Assembly: GCF_029892565.1 (NCBI RefSeq)
Contig: NZ_JARXVH010000003.1
Location: 62,001-126,000 of the forward strand
Length of the DNA stretch: 64,000 bases
Reading direction: 5' to 3'
From: Streptomyces pseudovenezuelae
Lineage (GTDB): Bacteria; Actinomycetota; Actinomycetes; Streptomycetales; Streptomycetaceae
In this document: piece by piece, positions 35,055 to 44,110 of the stretch
How the letters are laid out: each line of letters begins with the position of its first letter
Numbering within the stretch: position 1 is the first letter of the stretch
Position numbers and translations under genes: made by a program
The notes under the pieces: model-generated
The model's input: the letters and a program-made list of their open reading frames with translations, nothing else
Told to the model about the DNA's origin: nothing
Database searches by the model: none

Positions 35055-36206
35055 TTACGACGGTCGGGGCAGCCGGGGCCTGGCACCGACCTGGGCCCGG
35101 TCGGCCGCCTCGGCGCCCTCGGTCCAGCCCGCCGCATCGGTCACGCCGCGCAGCCGGGTCGTGGTCGTCTCGGGGAACATGCGGTCCGCCTCGGCCGTGA
35201 CCGCGACCTCGCGGGTGGCCAGCACCGGGAGCAGGTCGTCGGTCACCTGGGTCTCGGCGGCGGCCGCGAGGCGGATGCCTATCCGGTGGGCGTAGGCCGC
35301 GAGGAACGACTGCCGGAAGCTCTTGGTACGCCGTCGGCCGCCCGCGCGCTGCGCCGCCTCCGCCTTCGTCATGGCCGTCTGGGCCTGGACCAGCAGCGAC
35401 GCGTAGAGCAGCTCGACCACCTCCAGATCGGCCTCGAAGCCGACGACCGTGGAGAAGGCGAGCGGTTCGTTCCACACGGACCGGCAGTGGTTGGCGTCGG
35501 CGACCGCGTCCAGCAGCACCGCCTTGGCCTGCTCGTACGGCGGCTCGACCCCGATCCGGCAGGCGCCGGGCGCGTCCTTCGCGGTCGCCCGCGCGCCGAG
35601 CAGCGCCTCGTCGATGCTGTGCCGGGCCGTCAGCTCCTGCGCCTTGGCGGTGAGCGCCTCCGCCTCCTCGGGAAACCCGGTCGCCTCGGCCTTGGCCAGC
35701 AGCGCCCGGATCCGCGTGAGCATGCGGGACTCGGGCCGGGCCTTGCCCGTGGACCGGCCGCCGGACCCGTGATCGGACAGGTCGTCGAGGGGTTCGAGGC
35801 TCGGCAGCCGCAGCAGCAGCCGGTACAACTCCAGAACCGCGGTGGCGTGCGAGAAGCGGTCGGTGCGAGGCGGTGCCTCGCCGGAGCCAGGCAGCGACTC
35901 CAACTGCGCGGTCCAGCGCGGCCCGCGCGGCCGGTCGTCCGGAACCTGCTCACGGATCAGCGCGGACACGAGGTGCACATGTACGTCGTCCAGCTCCCGG
36001 CGCACGATCCGCACGACGTCGGCGGGCTGCCAGCCGCGCCGCCAGGCCGCAGCCACGAACTCCCGCCCCCGACGGGCGAGTTCGGCGTCGGCCGCCGGGT
36101 CCGCGGCCAGCACGGACGCGCCCGTGTCGAGGGCGGAGTCGGCATCGGCGGCGTAGAGAGCGGCCTCGAAGGCGCGCTCGACGGTGCTGGTCGTCGTACT
36201 GGTCAC
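35055..36206 (-). CDS. DUF2786 protein
   Basis: A 383-residue protein containing DUF2786 (about 160-200: MLTRIRALLAKAEATGFPEEAEALTAKAQELTARHSID). This is followed by a helical region with several Arg-rich segments (AAQRAGGRRRTKSFRQSFLAAYAHRIG). DUF2786 also occurs in ssDNA-phage and mobile-element proteins, where the role is undefined. The N-terminal ~120 residues are helical and family-specific. The GTG at 36206 is the first start. No signal peptide. Function unknown. Confidence 0.78.
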   Translation of the reverse strand: MTSTTTSTVERAFEAALYAADADSALDTGASVLAADPAADAELARRGREFVAAAWRRGWQPADVVRIVRRELDDVHVHLVSALIREQVPDDRPRGPRWTAQLESLPGSGEAPPRTDRFSHATAVLELYRLLLRLPSLEPLDDLSDHGSGGRSTGKARPESRMLTRIRALLAKAEATGFPEEAEALTAKAQELTARHSIDEALLGARATAKDAPGACRIGVEPPYEQAKAVLLDAVADANHCRSVWNEPLAFSTVVGFEADLEVVELLYASLLVQAQTAMTKAEAAQRAGGRRRTKSFRQSFLAAYAHRIGIRLAAAAETQVTDDLLPVLATREVAVTAEADRMFPETTTTRLRGVTDAAGWTEGAEAADRAQVGARPRLPRPS

Positions 36207-36291
36207 GCTTCGATCGTGACACGAGGCACTGACAGATCGGCAACGGGCGAGGGGGCGGAGCGGGGCCGGAAGCCGGCCGGGGTTCGGTGGG

Positions 36292-37212
36292 TCAGGTGTG
36301 GAGCAGGGTCAGGGTCTGGGACAGGGCCTCCGGGGACGGGCAGGGGATGTCCGGGGTGACTCCGGTGGATTCCCAGTTGGTGCCGGAGATCGGGTTGATC
36401 GCTCGGGCTACCGCGACGGTGGCTTCCAGGTTGGGGTGGAGTGTCCAGCCCTCGCGGGGGTGGGCGCCGCCTCGGGTGGCCTCTCCCACGACGACCGCGC
36501 GGCCCAGTTGCTGGAGGTCGTAGGCGAGTTCCTCGGCGGCGGAGAAGGTGCGGGGGCCGGTGAGGACGTAGACCGGCTTGGTGGCGCCGAAGCGGGTGCC
36601 GGGGACGTGCGGGAGGGACCAGGACTGGTCGTAACGGTCGCCCACGCGCGAGTACATGGTGTTGAGGTGGGTGCGCTCCTCAAGGAGGTAGCTGCAGACG
36701 AAGGCGACGGTGTCCGGGTCGCCGCCGACGTTGTCCCGCAGGTCCAGGATCAGCGCGTCGGCCCGGGCGACCAGGGTGAGCGCGGCGGAGAGCGGTTCGG
36801 CGGCCCAGGACAACGGGAAGAGGGAGGGGCCCAGTTCGAGGAGGGCGGTGTTGCCGGCCAGGAGCTCCACGCGCGGGACGCCGCCCAGGGACGCGTCGAA
36901 CCGGCGGCGCATGTCGGCCAGCGCGGCCTCGCCCTGGCCCTGCGGCACCCGCTCGGGGTGGTACTTGAGATTCAGGTGCGGATCGCCGTTGACCGACTGC
37001 AGGTCGGCGGTGACCAGGGCGCCGAGTTCCGCCGCGCTCGCGACGTCGTACGCACCCTCCGCCAGACGCCGGCGCAGCAGCGCGGCCACCTTCTCGGCGA
37101 CGTCCGGGAACACGTAGTGCTCGGTGAGCAGCCGGGCCGTCTCGTCGACGATCCCGGGAGCGTCGGTGACGGGAGCGGGGGCCGATGCGGCGTTCGTCGT
37201 CAGCGTGGTCAT
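36292..37212 (-). CDS. S41-family (IRBP-like) peptidase
   Basis: A 306-residue S41 peptidase of the retinoid-binding-protein-like branch, lacking a PDZ domain. The catalytic core is VYVLTGPRTFSAAEELAYDLQQLGRAVVVGEATRGGAHP, where FSAAEE carries the nucleophile Ser, preceded by LILDLRDNVGGDPDTV. An N-terminal helical domain (about 20-90) is typical. No signal peptide, so probably cytoplasmic. The ATG at 37212 is used. It is divergent from the Clp-N gene; two palindromes between them could control both. Confidence 0.83.
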   Translation of the reverse strand: MTTLTTNAASAPAPVTDAPGIVDETARLLTEHYVFPDVAEKVAALLRRRLAEGAYDVASAAELGALVTADLQSVNGDPHLNLKYHPERVPQGQGEAALADMRRRFDASLGGVPRVELLAGNTALLELGPSLFPLSWAAEPLSAALTLVARADALILDLRDNVGGDPDTVAFVCSYLLEERTHLNTMYSRVGDRYDQSWSLPHVPGTRFGATKPVYVLTGPRTFSAAEELAYDLQQLGRAVVVGEATRGGAHPREGWTLHPNLEATVAVARAINPISGTNWESTGVTPDIPCPSPEALSQTLTLLHT

Positions 37213-37310
37213 GGCAGCCGAGTCAACCACCGTTGGCCCGGACCTCACACGGCGTTTCCTTGGACTCGTCCCCCTCCCCGATGTACGCCGACAAAGAGAA
37301 GACCCCTTTA

Positions 37311-37357
37311 TGTCAACCCGAGGTTGACACCCCTCAGCTGTCAACCTAAGGTTGACA
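37311..37357. promoter_or_regulatory. Two tandem 19-bp palindromic operators
   Basis: TGTCAACCCGAGGTTGACA (37311-37329) and TGTCAACCTAAGGTTGACA (37339-37357) are palindromes with 8- and 9-bp arms, centred 28 bases apart. The second ends one base before the Clp-N ATG, so binding would block both transcription and initiation. Confidence 0.78.
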
Positions 37358-37358
37358 C

Positions 37359-38111
37359 ATGACGACGAAACCGACCATCACCTCTTCCGTACGTCTCGAC
37401 GACATCATCGACGCGATCAAGAAGGTGCACGTCGAACCCCTCGACCAGCTCCAGGACGCGGTCATCGCCGCGGACCACCTCGGCGAGGTGGCCGACCACC
37501 TGATCGGCCACTTCGTGGACCAGGCCCGGCGTTCGGGCGCGTCCTGGAGCGACATCGGCCGGAGCATGGGGGTCACGCGGCAGGCCGCGCAGAAGCGGTT
37601 CGTGCCCAAGGAGTCGACCGACCTCGACCCGAACCAGGGGTTCGGCCGGTACACCCTGCGTGCGCGCAACGTCGTGATGGCCTCGCACAACGCGGCCAAG
37701 ACCGCGGGCAACTCCGAAGTCCTCCCGGCCCACCTGATCCTCGGCCTCACCGCCGAACCGGACGGCCTGGCGGCCAAGGCGGTCGTGGCCCAGGACGTCA
37801 CCCTCGAAGCGCTCGGCGAGGCCGCGACCGCGGCGCTGCCGGCGGGCACCGAGGAGGCCCCGGAACTCGTCCCGTACGCCTCCGACGCCAAGAAGGTCCT
37901 GGAACTCACCTTCCGCGAGGCCCTCCGGCTCGGCCACAACTACATCGGCACCGAGCACATCCTGCTGGCCCTGCTGGAGTTCGAGCACGGCACGGGCATC
38001 CTGGCGGACCTCGGCATCGAGAAGACCCCCGTGGAGGCCGCGCTCAGCAAGGCGCTGGCGGGTTACCTGAAGGCGCCGGGTGGAGTGGGCGACGCGAGCG
38101 AGCAGGACTGA
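37359..38111 (+). CDS. Clp N-domain protein with HTH-like segment
   Basis: A 250-residue protein without an ATPase module. Residues ~45-80 (ADHLIGHFVDQARRSGASWSDIGRSMGVTRQAAQKRF) look like a sigma-like helix-turn-helix. Residues ~95-240 carry two Clp N-terminal repeats (RNVVMASHNAAKTAGNSEVLPAHLILGL; ALRLGHNYIGTEHILLALLE), as in ClpC, where they bind adaptor or substrate. The combination suggests a transcription factor that senses protein quality or Clp substrates. The upstream palindromes suggest autoregulation. The mRNA may be leaderless. Confidence 0.82.
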   Translation: MTTKPTITSSVRLDDIIDAIKKVHVEPLDQLQDAVIAADHLGEVADHLIGHFVDQARRSGASWSDIGRSMGVTRQAAQKRFVPKESTDLDPNQGFGRYTLRARNVVMASHNAAKTAGNSEVLPAHLILGLTAEPDGLAAKAVVAQDVTLEALGEAATAALPAGTEEAPELVPYASDAKKVLELTFREALRLGHNYIGTEHILLALLEFEHGTGILADLGIEKTPVEAALSKALAGYLKAPGGVGDASEQD

Positions 38112-38201
38112 AGGGGGCTGAGGGGAGAGTCAGGGGGCTGAGCGGAGGCCGGCCGGTCGGTCGCGAGGGCGTTGTCAGAGGTGCCTGCGACACTCGCAAC
38201 C

Positions 38202-39884
38202 ATGACCGATCGCTGGGCGCTCGCTCCGGCCGAGGGTGGTGGTGTGGAGGCCGCGCCCCTCGGTCCCGACGGGCTGCTCGCAGGGCCGGCGCGGCGGGCG
38301 GCGGAACCCGGCGCGATCGTGCGGGGGCTGCCGGAGGTCACGCGGTGGGTGTGGCGGTCCACGCCGGAGATGTATCCACGGCTGCTCGCCGCCGGCGTAC
38401 GGGTCGAGCGGTGTTACGACGTCGAGGACGCCGAGACCCTCCTGCTCGGCCACGAGGGGCGGTACGGGGAACCCCGCTCGGCCGCCGCGGCCCTGGCCCG
38501 CCTGCGCGGCGGCCCGGTCCCCGCCGACCCACCCCAGCGCTCGGCCGAACCCAACGCCCAGTCCCCTCTCTTCGAGCCGCAGTCCATCCACCTGCCGCTG
38601 ACCGACCTCGCCGCGGTGTACGCCGAGCAGCAGCGCCGGCACGCCACGACCGCGCACCCGGACCGCATGCGGCTGCTGACGGCGGCCGAGTCGGCGGGGA
38701 TGCTGGTGGCCGCCGAGATGAACCGCTCGGGGCTGCCGTGGAGCGCCGAGGTGCACCGGCAGATGCTGCACGAACTGCTGGGCGAGCGGTACGTGGGCGG
38801 CGGCGAGCCCCGGCGCCTCGCCGAACTCGCGGACGAGGTGTCCGCCGCCTTCGGGCGCCGGGTGCGGCCGGACCTGCCCGCCGACGTCATAAAGGCGTTC
38901 GCCCAGGCCGGCGTCAAGGTCAAGTCCACCCGCCGCTGGGAGATCGAGTCCGTCGACCACCCGGCCGTGAAACCGCTGGTCGAGTACAAGAAGCTGTACC
39001 GGATCTGGGTCGCCCACGGCTGGTCCTGGCTGCATGACTGGGTGCGCGACGGCCGGTTCCGGCCCGAGTTCCACGCGGGCGGCACGGTCACCGGCCGGTG
39101 GGTCACCAACGGCGGGGGCGCATTGCAGATCCCCAAGGTGATCCGGCGCGCGGTGGTCGCCGACCCCGGCTGGCGGCTCGTCGTCGCCGACGCCGACCAG
39201 ATGGAACCGCGCGTGCTGGCGGCCATCTCGCGCGACCCCGGCCTCATGGAGGTGGCCGGCCGGGAGACCGACCTCTACCAGTCCGTCTCCGACCGCGCCT
39301 TCTCCGGCGACCGCGCCCAGGCCAAGCTCGCCGTGCTCGGCGCGGTCTACGGCCAGACCTCCGGCGACGGCCTCAAGAACCTCGCCGCACTCAGACGCCG
39401 CTTCCCCAAGGCGGTCGCGTACGTCGACGACGCCGCGCGGGCCGGTGAGGAGGGCCGGCTGGTGCGGACCTGGCTCGGGCGGACCTGTCCACCGGCGGCG
39501 GGGGCCGACGAGGACGCGGAGGAGGCGGGCATCCCCGTCGGGGACGACGACTCCGAGGGCCGCCAGTGGACGCCGGGCTACGCCTCCACGGACGCCCGCG
39601 CCCGGGGCCGCTTCGCCCGCAACTTCGTCGTCCAGGGCAGCGCCGCCGACTGGGCCCTGCTGCTGCTCGCCGCGCTCCGGCGGACCTGTGCGGAGATGGC
39701 CGCCGAGCTGGTCTTCTTCCAGCACGACGAGGTGATCGTGCACTGTCCCGCGGAGGAGGCGGAGACGATCGTGGCGGCGATCCGGGAGGCGTCCGACCTG
39801 GCGGGGCGGCTGACGTTCGGGGAGACGCCGGTGCGGTTTCCGTTCACGACGGCGGTGGTGGAGTGCTATGCCGACGCGAAGTGA
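38202..39884 (+). CDS. PolA-like DNA polymerase (family A, stand-alone)
   Basis: A 560-residue family A polymerase without the 5' nuclease, called bifunctional 3'-5' exonuclease/DNA polymerase in actinobacteria. The polymerase motifs are A (VVADADQMEPRVLA), B (AQAKLAVLGAVYGQTSG) and C (FQHDEVIVHCP). The N-terminal ~180 residues correspond to a reduced exonuclease-like domain where I do not see the DEDDy residues clearly. An acidic insertion (AGADEDAEEAGIPVGDDD) lies between B and C. It probably acts in repair or translesion synthesis. The ATG at 38202 is chosen. Confidence 0.88.
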   Translation: MTDRWALAPAEGGGVEAAPLGPDGLLAGPARRAAEPGAIVRGLPEVTRWVWRSTPEMYPRLLAAGVRVERCYDVEDAETLLLGHEGRYGEPRSAAAALARLRGGPVPADPPQRSAEPNAQSPLFEPQSIHLPLTDLAAVYAEQQRRHATTAHPDRMRLLTAAESAGMLVAAEMNRSGLPWSAEVHRQMLHELLGERYVGGGEPRRLAELADEVSAAFGRRVRPDLPADVIKAFAQAGVKVKSTRRWEIESVDHPAVKPLVEYKKLYRIWVAHGWSWLHDWVRDGRFRPEFHAGGTVTGRWVTNGGGALQIPKVIRRAVVADPGWRLVVADADQMEPRVLAAISRDPGLMEVAGRETDLYQSVSDRAFSGDRAQAKLAVLGAVYGQTSGDGLKNLAALRRRFPKAVAYVDDAARAGEEGRLVRTWLGRTCPPAAGADEDAEEAGIPVGDDDSEGRQWTPGYASTDARARGRFARNFVVQGSAADWALLLLAALRRTCAEMAAELVFFQHDEVIVHCPAEEAETIVAAIREASDLAGRLTFGETPVRFPFTTAVVECYADAK

Positions 39885-39942
39885 GTGACGTGATCGGCGT
39901 GAGTGACGGGGAACGACGGGGAGCGGGGTACGACGGTCTCGT

Positions 39943-41925
39943 TCACGGTCCGGTTTCCGGGTCGCGTTCGGGGTCGTATGCGGCGGCGTCCGCGGTCTCG
40001 GCGCGCGGGGTGTCGGCCAGTTCGTGGGCGAAGTCGCGGACCAGGTCGTGGGGGGCGTAACAGCCGTATGCCGTCTCCTCCAGGAGGGCCACGTCCACGA
40101 GGCGGTCGAGGGCGGCCTCGGCTCGGCGGGCATCGGTGCCGGCCAGGCGGGCGAGGAGAGGGGCACCGTAGGCGGGGAGGTCGAGAGTGCCGATGCCGCG
40201 TAGCACGAGGGCCGCGTCCTGGTCGGCCTGGCGGGGCGAGGCGGCGAGTGCGTCGTGGGCTACGGCCAGGGATCGGCGGACGCTCAGGTCGTCGTACTCC
40301 AGGTGATTCAACCGGCCTTGCTTGGCGGTCAGTTGGCCGGCCAGGACGTCCGGGGTGAGGGCGCTGCGGGCGGCCAGTCGGGCGGCGACCACGCGCAGGG
40401 CGAGCGGGAGCCGGCCGGTGAGTGCGACGAGGGGGTGGGCCGCGTCGAGACCGTCGCGTCCGCTCACCGCGCGCAGCAGTGCGGCGCTCTCCTCGTCCGA
40501 CAGCGGTGCGAGCGGGAAGCGGTGGGCGCCGTCCAGCGCGGTCAGCGGGGAACGGCTGGTGACGATCACCGCGCAGTCGGCTCCGCCGGGGAGTAATGGC
40601 CGTACCTGCGCCGCGTTCGCCGCGTCGTCCAGCACCAGCAGGGTGCGGGTGGGTGCGAGGAGCGAGCGCAGCAACGCGGCTGCCGCGTCCGGGTGTTCGG
40701 GGATGCGGCGGGGGTCGGTGCCGAGGTCGTGGAGCAGGGTGGTGAGGGCTTGGGCGGGGGTGAGGGGGGTCATGCCGGGGGTGGCGCCGTGCAGGTTGAT
40801 GTAGAGCTGGCCGTCGAGGAAACGTTCCTTCAGGGCGTGAGCGAGGTGGAGGGCGAGGGCGCTTTTGCCTATGCCGGCCATGCCGTTGATGACGGTGATG
40901 GTGGGGGCAGGGGCAGGGCCGAGGTCGGGGGTGGTGGCCTCTTCAAGGGCGTTGCGCAGGGCGGCGAGGGTGGTTGCTCGGCCGGTGAAGTGGGCCGGGG
41001 GTGGGGGCAGTTGGGCAGGTTGGGGGCGGTCTTCGCGCGTAGAGGCAGAGGTGGTGGAGGCGCGGGTGGTCACGAAGGTCGGCGGGGTCGTGGGGGCGGG
41101 CGCGGCTCCCGCCGTCCCGGCCGCGACTCCCCGGAGTACCTCCACATGGGCCTCGCGCACCGCCGGGCCCGGTTCGACGCCGAGTTCCTCGATGAGGTGG
41201 GTGCGTAGGTCGCGGTGGACGGCCAGGGCCTCGGCCTGGCGGCCGGTGCGGTGGAGGGCGAGCATGAACTGGCGGTGGTACGCCTCCCGTAGCGGATGCT
41301 CGGTGGCCAGTGCCGCCAACTCCGGTACGAGGGCGCCGAGTCGGGCGCCGCCGACGGCGAGTTCGGCGTCGTAGCGCCACTCCAGGAGCAGCAGTCGGGC
41401 CTCGCGGAGCCGTCGGACGAAGGCGTATCCGCCGGTCTCGGCGGGGAGGCCGCTGAGCGGGGCGCCGCGCCAGAGTGCGAGTGCCGCTGCGGATTCGCGT
41501 ACCGCCCGTGCCCAGTTGCCGGTGGCGTGCGCGTCACGGGCCGCGGCGAGGTGTTGTTCGAAGACGTGGACGTCCAACTCGCCCTGTTCGACGCGTAGTA
41601 CGTAGCCGGGCGGGACGGCTCGTAGCCGGTCGGGGTCGTGGAGCAGTCGTCGTAGGCGTGCCACGTGGTTGTGCAGTGAGGCCTGTGCGGAGGGGGGTGG
41701 TGCGCCGCCCCACAGGGCGTCCTTGAGGGACTGGGCGGAGACGACTCGGCCGTTCTCGATCAGCAGGGTGGCCAGTAGGGCGCGGATTTTGGGGCTGCCG
41801 ATGGGCTTGATGGCGGGGGTGTTGAGGTCATCGGCGGCTCGGGGGCCGGGGGCGTCGAGGTCGTCAGCCTGGGGGATGTACAGGATCGGCGTGCCCAGCA
41901 GTCCGAAGCGCAGGCCTTGCCGCAT
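39943..41925 (-). CDS. AfsR/SARP-type regulator with NB-ARC ATPase domain
   Basis: A 660-residue SARP-family regulator. It has an N-terminal OmpR-like winged helix (about 25-95), a BTAD domain to about 275 (LDVHVFEQHLAAARDAHATGNW ... EALAVHRDLRTHLIEELGVEPGP), a Pro/Thr-rich linker, and an NB-ARC STAND ATPase with Walker A NGMAGIGKSALA and Walker B TLLVLDDAANAAQV. It stops after a winged-helix segment, without the TPR region of full AfsR. SARPs switch on antibiotic or other pathway genes. No biosynthetic cluster is adjacent, so the target is unknown. Start is the ATG at 41925; nearby GTGs are possible. Confidence 0.87.
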   Translation of the reverse strand: MRQGLRFGLLGTPILYIPQADDLDAPGPRAADDLNTPAIKPIGSPKIRALLATLLIENGRVVSAQSLKDALWGGAPPPSAQASLHNHVARLRRLLHDPDRLRAVPPGYVLRVEQGELDVHVFEQHLAAARDAHATGNWARAVRESAAALALWRGAPLSGLPAETGGYAFVRRLREARLLLLEWRYDAELAVGGARLGALVPELAALATEHPLREAYHRQFMLALHRTGRQAEALAVHRDLRTHLIEELGVEPGPAVREAHVEVLRGVAAGTAGAAPAPTTPPTFVTTRASTTSASTREDRPQPAQLPPPPAHFTGRATTLAALRNALEEATTPDLGPAPAPTITVINGMAGIGKSALALHLAHALKERFLDGQLYINLHGATPGMTPLTPAQALTTLLHDLGTDPRRIPEHPDAAAALLRSLLAPTRTLLVLDDAANAAQVRPLLPGGADCAVIVTSRSPLTALDGAHRFPLAPLSDEESAALLRAVSGRDGLDAAHPLVALTGRLPLALRVVAARLAARSALTPDVLAGQLTAKQGRLNHLEYDDLSVRRSLAVAHDALAASPRQADQDAALVLRGIGTLDLPAYGAPLLARLAGTDARRAEAALDRLVDVALLEETAYGCYAPHDLVRDFAHELADTPRAETADAAAYDPERDPETGP

Positions 41926-42259
41926 CACGCCGTTCACTGCCCTTCCCGTGCTCCAGCACTCCCGCTCTCGTCCTCGTCCTTGGCGGAAATTCGCCTCTGC
42001 CTGTCGGTTTCCCTCAAGCGGCGGTGTGGAACGTCCTTGGCCATATGTTAGCGATCTGTTGGCGCGGCCTGATGTGATCACTACATCGGATCTGGCCCGG
42101 GGGTGCGCGCGTACGACGCGTTGCTCGGGGGAGTGACGCCGCCGCGGCCGGATCCGGGGACGTGTGAGGGTCCTGGCCGGCAGAGGTGAACGGCTGGGGC
42201 CCTCGTCCCTTTCTCCCCCCGCCCCGGGCGACGGGTCTGAGATCAGATGACGGGCTGGT
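41926..42259. other. Intergenic region upstream of the SARP gene
   Basis: 334 bases between the SARP start and the glycosyltransferase 3' end. The part nearest the SARP gene is relatively AT-rich (around 42045-42090) and probably carries its promoter. I see no gene or repeat here. Confidence 0.4.
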
Positions 42260-43174
42260 TCAGATGACGGGCGGGCGCCCGAGTCGTGAGAGCTGCCAGA
42301 CCGTCCGCCAGCGCATCGGCCGGCGTTCGCCCGCCGGCTCCCGTATCCCTTCCATGAAACCGCCGAACCAGGCCCGTAGGCCGGGTCCCGAGCGGGTTCG
42401 TACGAGGGTGAGCAGGGTCCATATGCCCAGGTGAACGGGTATGAGGAGCAGGGGCAGCCGGCGGCGGACGAGCCAGACGCGGTTGCGGGCGGTGACGCGG
42501 TAGTAGATGGCGTGGCGGGCGGGCGAGGTCTTCGGGTGGCGGAGCAGGAGTTCGGGGGCGTAGCGGATGCGCCAGCCCGCGTCGGCGGCGCGCCAGGCCA
42601 GGTCGGTCTCCTCGTGCGCGAAGAAGAACGCGGCGGGCCAGTCGCCGATCTCGTCCAGCATGGCCGTGCGGAGGGCGTGGCCGCCGCCGAGGAAACTGGT
42701 GACGTGTCCGCCGCGCATCGGATCGGCGTTGCCGATCCTGGGCACGTGGCGCTGTTGGGTCACGCCGTGTTCGTCGGCGATGCGGAACCCGACGATCCCG
42801 AGCCGCGGTTCGGTCTCGAACAGGGCCCGCACCCGTCGCAGTACGTCCACCTCGACGAGCAGGCCGTCGTCGTCCAGCTCGACGACGTAGTCGATGTCAT
42901 CGAATTCGCGTAGCTTGCGGAGCGCGATGTTGCGTCCGCCGGGGCAGCCGAGGTTCTCGTCCAGTTCGAGTTGGGTTACTTCGCCGGGGAGCGCCAGGCG
43001 GGCGGCGTAGTCGGGGAGCGGGCAGCCGTTGCCCACGATCACGATCCGCGCGGGGGCGAGGTCCTGCTTGGCGACCGACTCCAGCAGTGCGTCGACCTCG
43101 GTGGGGCGGTTGCCCATGGTCACCACGGCGACGGCGATCCTCGACGACGACTCCGGGCCAGCCAGGTCATCCAT
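42260..43174 (-). CDS. Family 2 glycosyltransferase
   Basis: A 304-residue GT2 enzyme with N-terminal GT-A fold: IAVAVVTMGNRPTEVDALLES, then VIVGNGCPL, NLGCPGGRNIALRK, and the metal/nucleotide DDD motif in VELDDDGLLVEVDVLRRV. The acceptor-side HEETDLAWRAADAGWR is typical of rhamnosyl-type transferases. A C-terminal hydrophobic stretch (RRLPLLLIPVHLGIWTLLTLV) may associate with the membrane. Donor and acceptor are unknown. Confidence 0.87.
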   Translation of the reverse strand: MDDLAGPESSSRIAVAVVTMGNRPTEVDALLESVAKQDLAPARIVIVGNGCPLPDYAARLALPGEVTQLELDENLGCPGGRNIALRKLREFDDIDYVVELDDDGLLVEVDVLRRVRALFETEPRLGIVGFRIADEHGVTQQRHVPRIGNADPMRGGHVTSFLGGGHALRTAMLDEIGDWPAAFFFAHEETDLAWRAADAGWRIRYAPELLLRHPKTSPARHAIYYRVTARNRVWLVRRRLPLLLIPVHLGIWTLLTLVRTRSGPGLRAWFGGFMEGIREPAGERRPMRWRTVWQLSRLGRPPVI

Positions 43175-43259
43175 GCCCTCACCCCATCCCGACCGGCAGC
43201 ATGACGCGCGATGCTAGCCGTTCACGGTAAGGACTTCCTAAGCACCCCGGTGATTTCCT

Positions 43260-43799
43260 TCAGTACCCCGGATTTCGCTCGGTACCCCGACGGTTCGTGC
43301 CGGTGCCCCGGGGACTCGTGTTGGTGCCGCGACGGTTCGCCGTGGTGTCCCGCCGATTCGCCGTGGCGGCTCCACGGTTTTCCTTGCGCCGTACGAACTT
43401 CAGCCCCGACCAGTCCTCCCCCAGCGCGGCGACCTTCACGTCGACGATGCCCAGCGGGAGGAAGAGGTCCCGCAGGTCGTTCTCGGCGATGTCACTGACG
43501 TGACCTGCGGCTTTGCGGGGCCAGGCGATCCAGAGCATGGCGCTGTCGGTGAGTTCGGCGACGAGGGTTGTCGCTTCGGCGGTGAGGGTGGCGTGGGTGC
43601 GGTAGAAGGCGAGGGTGATGTCGGGGGCGGAGGCCGGGGCGGCTGGGGTGAGGTCTACGTCGTCGGGGAGACCGGGGATGTCGAAGGAGTCCGGGGCGTG
43701 CAGCAGCCGTACCCGGTGGCCGGGCTTGACGCCGATCTTCTTGGCCAGCGGGGTGCCGGAGTAGCCGCTGTTCGTCGCACTGTCACTGTGTTCGGCCAT
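43260..43799 (-). CDS. DUF3052 protein with repetitive basic tail
   Basis: A 179-residue protein whose first ~140 residues match DUF3052 (SGTPLAKKIGVKPGHRVRLL, LTDSAMLWIAWPRKAAG, LPLGIVDVKVAALGEDWSGLKFVRR). DUF3052 is a small soluble actinobacterial family of unknown function. The final ~38 residues are short Thr/Asn/Arg/Gly repeats (variants of NRRGT), encoded by degenerate 18-24-base repeats and probably a lineage-specific extension. No partner gene is evident. Confidence 0.8.
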   Translation of the reverse strand: MAEHSDSATNSGYSGTPLAKKIGVKPGHRVRLLHAPDSFDIPGLPDDVDLTPAAPASAPDITLAFYRTHATLTAEATTLVAELTDSAMLWIAWPRKAAGHVSDIAENDLRDLFLPLGIVDVKVAALGEDWSGLKFVRRKENRGAATANRRDTTANRRGTNTSPRGTGTNRRGTERNPGY

Positions 43800-43942
43800 G
43801 TCCCGGTTCCTCTGGCGTCTCAGGTGTCGCAGGCTTCTCGATCGATAGGTTCCGGCTCGGGCGAGGCGGCGAATCGGTGAATCGGTTGAACACCATCCAA
43901 GCCTGCCGGGTGATTCGGCGTGGACGGAATCGCCCAGGAGGG

Positions 43943-44110
43943 ATGTCCGCCTACGTCGAAGCCCTCATCCAGCGCCAGTTGGAGCGGGACCGGCTGCGTG
44001 AACTCATCGAGGACGCGGAGACCCAACACGGCCCGGTCGACCAGGCCGCGGTCGAGGCCAAGCGGGCGCGGCTCCGGGGTGACGCGGCCGGCTCGGTGGA
44101 TGCCGCGTGA
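43943..44110 (+). CDS. VapB-like antitoxin, N-terminus short or eroded
   Basis: Residues from MSAYVEALIQRQLERDRLRELIEDAETQHGPVDQAAVEAKRARLRGD match the C-terminal half of ribbon-helix-helix VapB-type antitoxins. The N-terminal DNA-binding strand is not recognisable upstream in any frame. The ATG at 43943 has AGGAGGG directly against it, too close to be ideal; an in-frame GTG at 43877 has no ribosome-binding site. Its TGA overlaps the PIN gene's GTG, the usual coupled arrangement. It may be a working short antitoxin or a decayed one. Confidence 0.6.
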   Translation: MSAYVEALIQRQLERDRLRELIEDAETQHGPVDQAAVEAKRARLRGDAAGSVDAA

